Below are positions 57,290 to 64,000 of a stretch of 64,000 nucleotides of DNA, one piece after another. This stretch comes from Streptomyces sp. DH24 (GTDB taxonomy: Bacteria; Actinomycetota; Actinomycetes; Streptomycetales; Streptomycetaceae), in the NCBI RefSeq assembly GCF_029813775.1, contig NZ_JARVKW010000002.1, positions 124,001 to 188,000 on the forward strand, in the 5' to 3' direction. Position 1 is the first letter of the stretch, and each line of letters opens with the position of its first letter. A model generated the notes under the pieces. That model saw nothing but the letters and a program-made list of their open reading frames with translations, was not told the origin of the DNA and made no database searches. The translations under genes and the position numbers were made by a program.

Positions 57290-57790
57290 TCAGGCGGCAG
57301 CGGTGCGGCGGTGCTCTTCCCAGCGCTTGGACATGTCGGCGAGGTCCCCGACGATGTGGCCGAACAGCTCCTCGATCTCGGCGATCCGCCTGCGCCGGGC
57401 GTCGTCGGCGTCGGCGAGCACGTCGAGGCCGAAGCGGAAGATCTGGTGGTACTCGGGCCAGCTCGCGAAGGTGTCGGCGCCGGCCTTGGGGTAGCCGTCG
57501 TCGACGAGCCGGTAGCGGGTCTCCTCGCCGGGCGTCTCGATGCGCCGGTACAGGCCGGCCAGGGTCAGCTGCTCGATGAGCTGCTCGATGCTGTCCGGTT
57601 CGGCGTCGACCGCGGCGCAGATCTGGGCCAGGGTCTGCTCGATCGGGTCGCTGATGATCATCCACGCCATGACCCGGCCCTTCTCCCAGGTCACGCCGTG
57701 TGCCTCGTGGTAGTGCCGCGCCACTTCGTCCACGAACGACCGCTCGGCCTCGGTCAGGGTGGCGTAGCTCTTGTCCGTCGTGCTGGTCAC
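57290..57790 (-). CDS. GbsR/MarR-like winged-helix protein 2
   Basis: The 166-residue paralogue of the preceding gene shares LTEAERSFVDEVARHYHEAHG, GRVMAWMIISDPIEQT and a C-terminal helix, but the middle differs (PEYHQIFRFGLDVLADADD). The pair may form a heterodimer or bind two ligands. The GTG start at 57790 is chosen because it follows a purine-rich stretch (aagggcggg); an ATG at 57815 would add eight residues. It has its own upstream gap, separated from the LAL gene by a hairpin. Confidence 0.6.
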   Translation of the reverse strand: MTSTTDKSYATLTEAERSFVDEVARHYHEAHGVTWEKGRVMAWMIISDPIEQTLAQICAAVDAEPDSIEQLIEQLTLAGLYRRIETPGEETRYRLVDDGYPKAGADTFASWPEYHQIFRFGLDVLADADDARRRRIAEIEELFGHIVGDLADMSKRWEEHRRTAAA

Positions 57791-57973
57791 GTGTCCCGCC
57801 CTTCGGTTAGGCATGTGGCCGGTCCCGGTGTCCGGTCGGGAACTGTCGCGCCCGGCGGGACCGGCAGCCAAGACTGGTGGACCGGGGCCCCGGCCCGCCC
57901 CCGGAACTCCCCCAGCAGCGACCCCAGTACGGCCGGTCCGCGAGACGCCCGGGCCGCGGGCATGCCGACACGA

Positions 57974-58002
57974 CGGCGGGCGCCCACCAGGGGCGCCCGC
58001 CG
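57974..58002. terminator. Strong hairpin after the LAL regulator gene
   Basis: A perfect 12-bp stem (CGGCGGGCGCCC / GGGCGCCCGCCG) with a 5-base loop begins 26 bases beyond the minus-strand stop at 58029. It is the most stable hairpin found in this part of the window and should separate the LAL gene from the two small regulator genes. Confidence 0.7.
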
Positions 58003-58028
58003 CATCGTGCGGTGTGGTGTGGTCCGGT

Positions 58029-60878
58029 CTAGGCGGAGCGGGGGACGGTCTCGCCGTGCGGTGCCGGGCCGGTGGCCAGGGCCCGGGTCAGTTCGGCCCG
58101 TTTGGCGATGCCGAGCTTGGCGTAGGCCTGGCTGAGGTGCCATTCCACCGTCTTGACGGTGACGAACAGCGCCTGTGAGATCTCCCGGTTGCTGAGCCCT
58201 GCCGCGGCTTTGTGCGCGACTCTCTCCTCGGCGGGTGTCAGCGGTGCTCTCTGCTGCGGGCCGCTCCTGACCTGGCGGACTCCGGCCAGGCGCAACTCGG
58301 CGCGGGCCGTGTCCTCCAGTACGGAGGCGCCGATGGCCTGGGCCATGTCCATTCCGGCCGTGAGGCGGCCGCGGGCCGCGCCGCGCCGGCCCTGCCGCCG
58401 CAGCGCCGCGCCGAGCGCGACCAGGACGCGCGCCCGTTCCAGCAGGTAGGGCGTGGGCGCGAGGAGCCGGTCGGCGTTCTCCAGCATCTCCAGTCCTTCC
58501 TCTCCCCCGGCGATCTCGCCGTGTGTGCGCAGGGCGGCGGCCAGCGGGCGGACGGCGCCGAAGGCCCGGGCGCGCTCGGTGACGTCGGCGGCGAGTTTGC
58601 GGGCCGCCCGCGGTCCGGTGGTGATGGCCAGGGCCCGCGCCGCGTCCGACAGGTACTCCGAGGACGCGGACGGGTACAGCCAGCCCTCCTGTCCGGCCTG
58701 GTCACGGCATTCAGTGAGCTCCCGCAGCCCGTCCTCGAAGCGGTCCTGCCGGATGCGCAGCCGCACGCGCGCGATCCGCAGCGGAACGGACAGCGCCGAC
58801 TGCGGCAGAGGTCCGGTCAGCCCGGTCCGGCACAGGGTGTCCTCGGCTTCCTGGAGCTGGTCGGTCTCGATGAGGCAGTGGGTGAGTACGGCGGCGGCCA
58901 GCGGCACGCAGGCGAGCGTCAGCGAACAGCACTCCTGTTGCTGCAGCAGTCGCCGTGCGCCGGCCTCGGCCTCCGCGAGCCGGCCGGTGTCGAGCAGTAC
59001 TCCACCGAGCAGGCTCGTCGCCGTGGCCGCGGCGAGCAGCTGCCCCGCGTCGGACGCCTTGCGGGCGGCCTCGCGCAGCACTTTCTCGGCCTGCTCCGCC
59101 TCGTCGCACTGGGCGAGGGTCCAGGCCGCGACCGCCGTGTCGGTGAGTTCCGTGTCCTCGCCGTACGATGCCGCCTCGTCGGCGATCGCGGCGGCGGCCA
59201 GCCGTGCCACCCGGTGGACCGGGCGCCCGCGTGACAGCGCCTCGATGGCCGCGTGCGCGCGCGGCGCGGCGGTGGCGGTCGGCAGACGGGGCAGGGTCGA
59301 CGCACGCCGGCCGGGAGCGATGCGGGCCACCACCGCGGCCATGCTGCGTACGGCCTGCTCGGCGGGCTCGTTCCCGTCGGGCCGGGCGGGGCCCGGTTCC
59401 GCCAGCAGGGTGAGTGCCTCGTCGTAGCGGCCCGACGCGGTCAGTGCCAGGCCCAGTTCGAGGCGGAGCCGGCTTCTGAAGGCCGGTTCGTGGGTGCGGC
59501 GCAGGGCTTCGCGGAGGTGCTCGATCGCCGAGGACTGCCGGGCGCGCAACTCGGCCGACCCCAACTGCCCCAGTATCCACGGGTCGTGCTCGGCGCTGGA
59601 GTCGGCCAGTGCCCGGCGCAGGTACCGGGTGGCGTCCGCCGGTGACGCCCGGCGCATGGCCTCGACGGCGGCGGCCCGCAGGGTCCTGACGGTCCAGGCG
59701 TCGCAGGCGGGTTCGGTACGGCACAGGTGTTCCGCGACCGTGGCGAGGTCGACGCCGGCGGTGTGCAGCGAGTGGGCGGAGCGCCGGTGGGCGCGGCTGC
59801 GCGCGTCCGCCGACATCTGCGCGTACACGACCTGCCGTACGACGGGACGCCGGAAGGTGTACGGCACCCCGGGGTTGAGCAGGTCGGCCTCGCGCAGGGC
59901 GTTCGCGGCGTCGTGGGCGACGCCGTTGTCCAGCGCGGCCGTCGCCGCGCAGTGCCGGGGGTCCGCGTCGTCACCGAGGACGGCCACGGCTTCGGCGAGG
60001 CCGCGTGCGGAGGGCGGCAGTTGCTGGAAGCGGCTGGCCACTTCCTTGGCGATGCGGGCGGGCGCGAGGCTGAGGATCTCGTCGGCGGCCGGCTGCTCGG
60101 CGGTGATGCCGCGGCGGCGCATCTCGTCGAGCAGTTCCGTCAGGTGGGAGGGGTTGCCGTGGCTGGCGACGAGGCAGGCCTCGGTCACGTCGTCGTGGGG
60201 TGTGCCGCCGAGCCGTACGGTGATGGCCTCGCGTACCGCGTCCCTGCCGAGCGGGTCGAGCACGGCGTGCCGGGCGAGCGGGGAGCGGCTGGCGGACAGG
60301 AGCAGTTCCTGGGCTTCGCCGGGCACGTCGGGGGCGCTGGTGAGCACGAGCAGGACGCCGCTGCCCTCCAGCCGGTTGACGAGGTAGTTGACGAACCGCA
60401 GCGAGGCGGTGTCCGAGTAGTGGGCGTCATCGATGAGCAGCATCAGGGGAGCAGAGGCGGACAGGTTTCTGCAGAGCCAGTAGAGCCCGTGCAGGACGCG
60501 GTAGAGCCCCCCGTCCTCCTGGGGCGTCGAGCTGATGCCGTCGGGATCGGCGTAGTCGAAGATGCTGCCGGCGAGAGCCGCGGGGCCGGCGAGCAGGTCG
60601 TCCTGGTCGGTGCGTCCTGTGGCGTTGAGGCAGTGTTCGAAGAGTTGGCGGACGACGACCCAGGCGAACCCCCGCTCCAGCGCGCCCGCCCGCGCCTGGA
60701 GCACCTGTAACCCTTCCTTCTCGGCCTCCTGGCGCGCGGCCGCGAGCAGTAGCGTCTTGCCCGCTCCGCGGCCCCCCTCGAAGACGACGAACGCGCCGTC
60801 CCCGCCGCGCGCCTGCCGCACCCCCGCCCGTATGAGGTCCATTTCGCGATCACGTTCCAGAAGCAGGAATTCCTGCAT
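58029..60878 (-). CDS. LuxR-family LAL transcriptional activator with a TTA codon
   Basis: A 949-residue large ATP-binding LuxR regulator. The Walker A motif is EGGRGAGKT (34-42), a Walker B-like LMLLIDDAH lies near 145, and the C-terminal LuxR helix-turn-helix contains LTPAEERVAHKAAAGLSNRE and VTVKTVEWHLSQAYAKL (about 880-935). LALs are usual pathway activators of macrolide clusters. Codon 57 (60708-60710) is TTA, so its synthesis should depend on bldA and late growth. The ATG at 60878 has an aagggg site 7 bases upstream; the longer frame to 61001 is rejected because its codons lie in an AT-rich leader. Confidence 0.93.
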   Translation of the reverse strand: MQEFLLLERDREMDLIRAGVRQARGGDGAFVVFEGGRGAGKTLLLAAARQEAEKEGLQVLQARAGALERGFAWVVVRQLFEHCLNATGRTDQDDLLAGPAALAGSIFDYADPDGISSTPQEDGGLYRVLHGLYWLCRNLSASAPLMLLIDDAHYSDTASLRFVNYLVNRLEGSGVLLVLTSAPDVPGEAQELLLSASRSPLARHAVLDPLGRDAVREAITVRLGGTPHDDVTEACLVASHGNPSHLTELLDEMRRRGITAEQPAADEILSLAPARIAKEVASRFQQLPPSARGLAEAVAVLGDDADPRHCAATAALDNGVAHDAANALREADLLNPGVPYTFRRPVVRQVVYAQMSADARSRAHRRSAHSLHTAGVDLATVAEHLCRTEPACDAWTVRTLRAAAVEAMRRASPADATRYLRRALADSSAEHDPWILGQLGSAELRARQSSAIEHLREALRRTHEPAFRSRLRLELGLALTASGRYDEALTLLAEPGPARPDGNEPAEQAVRSMAAVVARIAPGRRASTLPRLPTATAAPRAHAAIEALSRGRPVHRVARLAAAAIADEAASYGEDTELTDTAVAAWTLAQCDEAEQAEKVLREAARKASDAGQLLAAATATSLLGGVLLDTGRLAEAEAGARRLLQQQECCSLTLACVPLAAAVLTHCLIETDQLQEAEDTLCRTGLTGPLPQSALSVPLRIARVRLRIRQDRFEDGLRELTECRDQAGQEGWLYPSASSEYLSDAARALAITTGPRAARKLAADVTERARAFGAVRPLAAALRTHGEIAGGEEGLEMLENADRLLAPTPYLLERARVLVALGAALRRQGRRGAARGRLTAGMDMAQAIGASVLEDTARAELRLAGVRQVRSGPQQRAPLTPAEERVAHKAAAGLSNREISQALFVTVKTVEWHLSQAYAKLGIAKRAELTRALATGPAPHGETVPRSA

Positions 60879-60908
60879 TGCCACACCCCTTGGTGGAAAG
60901 TCGAGAGA

Positions 60909-60923
60909 CTGGAAAGGTTCCAG
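60909..60923. promoter_or_regulatory. Inverted repeat CTGGAA-AGG-TTCCAG in the LAL leader
   Basis: A perfect 6-bp inverted repeat with a 3-base centre, 31 bases upstream of the LAL ATG. It could be an operator or an mRNA hairpin in the leader. Confidence 0.35.
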
Positions 60924-60935
60924 AAAAGGGAAAGC

Positions 60936-60952
60936 GCGCAGAGAATCTGCGC
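60936..60952. promoter_or_regulatory. Hairpin GCGCAGA-GAA-TCTGCGC in the LAL leader
   Basis: A perfect 7-bp stem lies 58 bases upstream of the LAL start. The plus-strand side is followed by five T, so on the plus strand it resembles a small intrinsic terminator; on the minus strand it would form a stem in the 5' leader of the LAL mRNA. Confidence 0.4.
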
Positions 60953-61070
60953 CTTTTTGGTGTGTGGCTTTTCTGTTGTGGTCTTGGCGGTCGTGACACA
61001 TTCCCCCGTCCTCATGACGTCTCGCCGATCAGGACTGATTCACAAGTTAACACATGACGCCACCGCGAGC

Positions 61071-61087
61071 GCTGCACGAAGCAGCGT
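61071..61087. promoter_or_regulatory. Inverted repeat CGCTGC-ACGAA-GCAGCG
   Basis: A 6-bp inverted repeat with a 5-base spacer, about 195 bases upstream of the LAL start. It is a possible regulator-binding site; no further evidence. Confidence 0.3.
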
Positions 61088-61144
61088 TAAGGAAGCGTCA
61101 AAATCACCTTCCCAATATGGCCAAGGAGGCCGGAAAGTGGCATT

Positions 61145-61176
61145 GCCACCCCTTGTCCTGGCCGACAAGGGGTGGC
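61145..61176. terminator. Hairpin after the second P450 gene
   Basis: GCCACCCCTTGTC pairs perfectly with GACAAGGGGTGGC (13 bp) around a 6-base loop, 19 bases beyond the minus-strand stop at 61195. It is well placed as a terminator of the P450 gene. Confidence 0.75.
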
Positions 61177-61194
61177 TCGATCCTTTTGACCGGA

Positions 61195-62385
61195 TCAGGC
61201 GGGACTCAGAAAGACCGGAAGCTTGTCGAAGCCCACCATTTGCGGCGGGATCGCCCAGGCGAGGTCGCCGTCCCGGTCGACGGCGATCTCCTTGAACCGG
61301 TCGAACAGGACGTTCAGGACCAGCCTGGTCTCCAGCCGGCCCAGGGCGTTTCCGATGCAGTGGTGGGTGCCGAACCCGAATCCGAAGTGCCGGCCCTCGC
61401 TGCGCCGGTGGATGTCGAAGGCCTCGGGGTCGGGGAACTGCCGTTCGTCGCGGTTCGCCGAGCAGAAACTGGCGGCGACGTGCTGGTTCTCCGGGATGAC
61501 GACCCCGGCCAGCTCCACCTCCCGGGTCGAGGCCCGCAGGCCCGTGGTGATCGGGGGCCGGTGCCGCAGCACCTCCTCGACGGCCTGCGGAATCAGGTCG
61601 CGGTTGGCCCGCAGCTCCGCCTGTGCGCCGGGATTCAGGTCCAGCAGATCGACCGCGTTGGCAATGGTCATGGTCGTGCTGATATGACCGCCGGCGAACA
61701 TCACATTCGCGAAGTTGACCGTCTCGTCCTCGGTCAGCCGGTCGCCGTCGAGTTCCGCGTTGGCGAGCCGGGTGAGCATGTCGTCGGTGTTCTTATTCTT
61801 GCGTTCACGCACCCGTTCACGCAGGTATGAAATCGCTTCCTGCTGGAGTTCGCCGAGCGCCTCCAGGTACCCTTCCTGCGCCATTTCCTCCGGGGTCACG
61901 TTCATGACCTTGCGGGCCCAGTCGTAGAAGAGGACGCGGTCTTCGGCCGGCAGGCCGAGAATCTCCAGGATTACGGCGATGGGCACGGTGTAGGCGAGGT
62001 CGGCCACCAGGTCCACCTGGCCGCGGTCGGCGATCTCGTCCACGATCTCGTGGGTCAGCCGGACGATCGCCGGCTCGTAGGCCGCGATCGATGCGGGAGT
62101 GAACGCCGTGCTGAGGATCTGACGCACTCGGGTGTGCCGCGGCGGGTCCATCTGCGGCAGGCTCTCCAGCCCGGACTCGGGGAAGCCCATGCGGTGCATT
62201 TCGGACGAGTACGTACCCGGGGTCGTCAGGACGTGCCGGGCATCGGCGTACCGGTACACCACCCACCAGCCGGTGGTGGGGTCCCGGTGCACGGGATGCT
62301 CGTCGCGCATCATGCGGTACCAGTCGTAGATCGCCGGGTCGTTCACGTTGGGCTGCGGCGCGATCTCGATGTCTGTCGTGGACAC
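61195..62385 (-). CDS. Cytochrome P450 with atypical I-helix
   Basis: The 396-residue P450 has the haem loop FGFGTHHCIGNALG with ligand Cys343 and the K-helix ExxR motif EEVLRHR. The I-helix reads AGGHISTTMT (about 231-240): the acidic residue of the usual AGxETT motif is replaced by Ile235, and the first Thr by Ser236. This suggests altered proton delivery or use of a substrate hydroxyl. The GTG start at 62385 is the first in frame before the STTDIEIAP N-terminus. It lies between the LAL gene and the ABC exporter genes and is a likely tailoring oxidase of the cluster. Confidence 0.9.
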   Translation of the reverse strand: MSTTDIEIAPQPNVNDPAIYDWYRMMRDEHPVHRDPTTGWWVVYRYADARHVLTTPGTYSSEMHRMGFPESGLESLPQMDPPRHTRVRQILSTAFTPASIAAYEPAIVRLTHEIVDEIADRGQVDLVADLAYTVPIAVILEILGLPAEDRVLFYDWARKVMNVTPEEMAQEGYLEALGELQQEAISYLRERVRERKNKNTDDMLTRLANAELDGDRLTEDETVNFANVMFAGGHISTTMTIANAVDLLDLNPGAQAELRANRDLIPQAVEEVLRHRPPITTGLRASTREVELAGVVIPENQHVAASFCSANRDERQFPDPEAFDIHRRSEGRHFGFGFGTHHCIGNALGRLETRLVLNVLFDRFKEIAVDRDGDLAWAIPPQMVGFDKLPVFLSPA

Positions 62386-62512
62386 CCCATCACCTTTTTT
62401 CCTGGCAGGCGGGTCGGTCGTTGCAGCCTTGCGAGGAGGCCCTGGAACGCACACTGGGGTATCCCCCAGCACCCACCCCAGAGCCTCGTGCCCGACCTCG
62501 CCCACCGGGGAC

Positions 62513-63283
62513 TCAGCTGTTGATGTCCCGCTGGTTGAACCGCCGCACGCCGAGGCCGAACAGCAGCCCCGAGGCCACCACGAGCACCAGCACGTCCGTC
62601 CACTGGAAGCCGTGCCGCAGCGGTTCGCCGCCGATGTAGTAGTGGAAGGGCGACACGTACGCGAGCCAGTCGGCGCCGAGCTGGCCGGCGAAGGTGTGCA
62701 GGGTGTAGGACACCACGCCGACCACGGCACTCGTCACCAGGACGACCGCCTTGCGGCCGATCGCCGCGCCCAGGCCGATGGCGAGCGCGCCGAACAGCAC
62801 CGCCAGCAGGGCCAGGTGGAAGCACTGGGCGAGGAACTCCAGCGGGGTGATGCTGGTCAGCTCGGAGCCGTTGCGGATGGCCAGCAGACCGAGCCAGACC
62901 AGCGCCGCGATGGCGAACGCGCCGGCGATCAGCGCCCCGAAGCGCTGGACCGCGAGCTGTGTGCGCGTGATGGGGTGGGCGAGGAGCAGGTCGAGCTGGC
63001 CCGACTCCTCCTCGGCGGCCACGGCACGGGTGCCCGCGGTCACGCCGTAGATCATGGCGAGCAGCGGGAGGATGACGCCGAACACGCTGGCGTGCAGGTA
63101 ACCCGCGGCGCTCTGGTCGATGTTCAGCCCCTCGCGCAGGGCTTCGGGCAGGTTCGCGGTGTTCTCGCGCTGCGACGGATACGTGCTGGCGTACACCATG
63201 CCGACCACCGCCGTCCCGACCGCCCAGCCGGTCAGGCTCCGTCGGCTGTCGGAGAGGTACTTGGTGAGGATAGCGGCGCTCAT
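62513..63283 (-). CDS. ABC-2 type transporter permease
   Basis: The 256-residue membrane protein has about six hydrophobic segments, with a large exposed loop after the first (YPSQRENTANLPEALREGL). EEESGQLDLLLAHPITR is the conserved amphipathic coupling stretch of ABC-2 permeases. It would form the channel with the ATPase encoded 52 bases upstream. It probably exports a hydrophobic compound, and self-resistance to the polyketide is a reasonable inference. Start at 63283, with an aggac ribosome site. Confidence 0.88.
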   Translation of the reverse strand: MSAAILTKYLSDSRRSLTGWAVGTAVVGMVYASTYPSQRENTANLPEALREGLNIDQSAAGYLHASVFGVILPLLAMIYGVTAGTRAVAAEEESGQLDLLLAHPITRTQLAVQRFGALIAGAFAIAALVWLGLLAIRNGSELTSITPLEFLAQCFHLALLAVLFGALAIGLGAAIGRKAVVLVTSAVVGVVSYTLHTFAGQLGADWLAYVSPFHYYIGGEPLRHGFQWTDVLVLVVASGLLFGLGVRRFNQRDINS

Positions 63284-63335
63284 CGGAAGTCCTTTGTCCT
63301 TTCGGTACGGTTCTCGAGCGGCGACGGCGACGCCG

Positions 63336-64000
63336 TCAGGCGGCGGGTGCCGTCTCGGTACGGGGCGCGTCCTGGGCGCCCGCGTAGTAGCTGTGGAACA
63401 GTTCCTCAAGGGCCGGTTCGGTGGCGCGCAGGCTGGTGACGGTGTACTGGGCGAGGGCCTTGACGAGGGCGTCCGGGCTGCCGGAGATCTGGCCGGTGAG
63501 CGTGGTGCCTTCGGTGTCGAGGCTGAGCCGGTCGGCGCCGGGCACGCGCGCGAACGCCTCGGCCGGCACCGGCGTCTCGAAGGTGACCTCGATGTCGCGG
63601 ACGGCCCCGGTGCGCAGGTTGGCCACGGTGTCGAGGGCGGCGAGACGGCCGTCGCGGATGATGCCGACCCGGTCGGCGACCGCCTCGACCTCGCTCATGA
63701 TGTGGCTCGACATGAAGACGGTCTGACCGGCGTCCCGGGCCTCGGCCACCATGTCGAGGAACGTCTGCTGCACCAGCGGGTCGAGCCCGGAACTGGGCTC
63801 GTCGAGCACGAGCAGCTCCGGCGTGTGCATGAAGGCCTGGACGAGGCCGACCTTCTGCCGGTTGCCCTTGGAGAGCTTCTTGATCCTGGTGGTCTGGTCG
63901 AGGCCGAGCCGCTCGGCGAGCTCGTCGATGCGCGCCTCGGGCACACCACCGCGCAGGGCGGCCAGGAAGCGCAGATAGCTGCGGACGTTCTGGCGGCCGT
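63336..64000 (-). CDS. ABC transporter ATP-binding protein (partial, 5' end beyond the window)
   Basis: The C-terminal 221 or so residues of an ABC ATPase of the DrrA/CcmA type. The visible part has the signature LSKGNRQKVG, Walker B LLVLDEPSSGLDP and the switch histidine in MSSHIMSEVEAVAD. A C-terminal extension after residue 125 is typical of drug-export ATPases. The reading frame continues through 64000, where GRQNVRSYLRFLAAL precedes the visible portion, so the Walker A end lies outside. An internal GTG at 63944 is not the true start. It is followed by its permease. Confidence 0.9.
   Translation of the reverse strand, partial: GRQNVRSYLRFLAALRGGVPEARIDELAERLGLDQTTRIKKLSKGNRQKVGLVQAFMHTPELLVLDEPSSGLDPLVQQTFLDMVAEARDAGQTVFMSSHIMSEVEAVADRVGIIRDGRLAALDTVANLRTGAVRDIEVTFETPVPAEAFARVPGADRLSLDTEGTTLTGQISGSPDALVKALAQYTVTSLRATEPALEELFHSYYAGAQDAPRTETAPAA

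Larger units (their letters stand above)
60879..61194. other. Upstream region of the LAL gene and terminator of the P450 gene
   Basis: This stretch of 316 bases has no gene and is markedly less GC-rich than the rest. It holds several inverted repeats (separate entries), ATCAG-GA-CTGAT at 61029-61040, CGCTGC-ACGAA-GCAGCG at 61071-61087, and the P450 terminator hairpin at its right end. It is the likely promoter region of the LAL gene. Confidence 0.55.

Noticed and set aside
13487..57790. HMG-CoA-synthase-type beta-branching cassette
   Set aside because: No HMGS, decarboxylative KS, ECH pair or donor ACP gene was found, although such cassettes are common in trans-AT clusters. The KAS III-like protein at 11632 lacks HMGS features.
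63336..63944. Complete ABC ATPase starting at the internal GTG
   Set aside because: The frame stays open and ABC-like to the window edge, and Walker A is missing, so the true start lies outside.

Overview
The window reads as actinobacterial chromosome, almost certainly Streptomyces. GC is very high, codon third positions are nearly all G or C, TTA codons are rare, starts are often GTG, and the flanking gene families are typical of the genus. No rRNA, tRNA, transposase, phage gene or CRISPR array was seen.

Left part (1 to about 9.5 kb): mostly ordinary accessory genes on both strands. They are a chloramphenicol-exporter-like MFS protein, a diiron ferritin-like protein, two GNAT acetyltransferases, a small conserved protein, two membrane proteins, a secreted GH5 cellulase with a 19-bp palindrome upstream, and a saccharopine-dehydrogenase-like gene divergent from a GlxA/AraC-type regulator.

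Transition (9.5 to 13.5 kb, plus strand): a P450 containing a TTA codon, then a tight run of a YczE-like membrane protein, a KAS III-like enzyme and a type II thioesterase. These may be the left arm of the biosynthetic cluster.

Core (13.5 to 57.8 kb, minus strand): a trans-AT polyketide synthase locus. Reading in the direction of transcription, it starts with two GbsR/MarR-like regulators, a PfaD-type trans enoyl reductase and a free-standing malonyl acyltransferase. Three giant PKS proteins follow (4440, 3579 and 4902 residues), then a MupA-type luciferase-like monooxygenase and a methyltransferase. The PKS proteins carry 9 KS, 10 ACP, 5 KR, 2 DH-type and 2 C-methyltransferase domains and no AT domain. 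The line starts with a MaoC-like double hotdog, an SDR and an FkbH domain, which suggests a glycerate-derived (glyceryl or lactyl) starter. It ends in two thioesterases, the first of which has lost its nucleophile. Modules 3 and 6 are split between proteins, and KS8 lacks the HGTGT histidine.

Right part (58 to 64 kb, minus strand): a large LuxR-family (LAL) activator with a TTA codon, a second P450, and an ABC-2 exporter whose ATPase runs off the window edge.

Working model (inference): the LAL activator, dependent on bldA through its TTA codon, switches on the PKS operon. FkbH loads a C3 unit; one AT supplies malonyl units to all modules and PfaD may reduce one of them. The P450s, methyltransferase and flavin monooxygenase tailor the product, and the ABC pair exports it. 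I cannot match this module order to a polyketide I know, so the whole locus is the best candidate for an undescribed system here.
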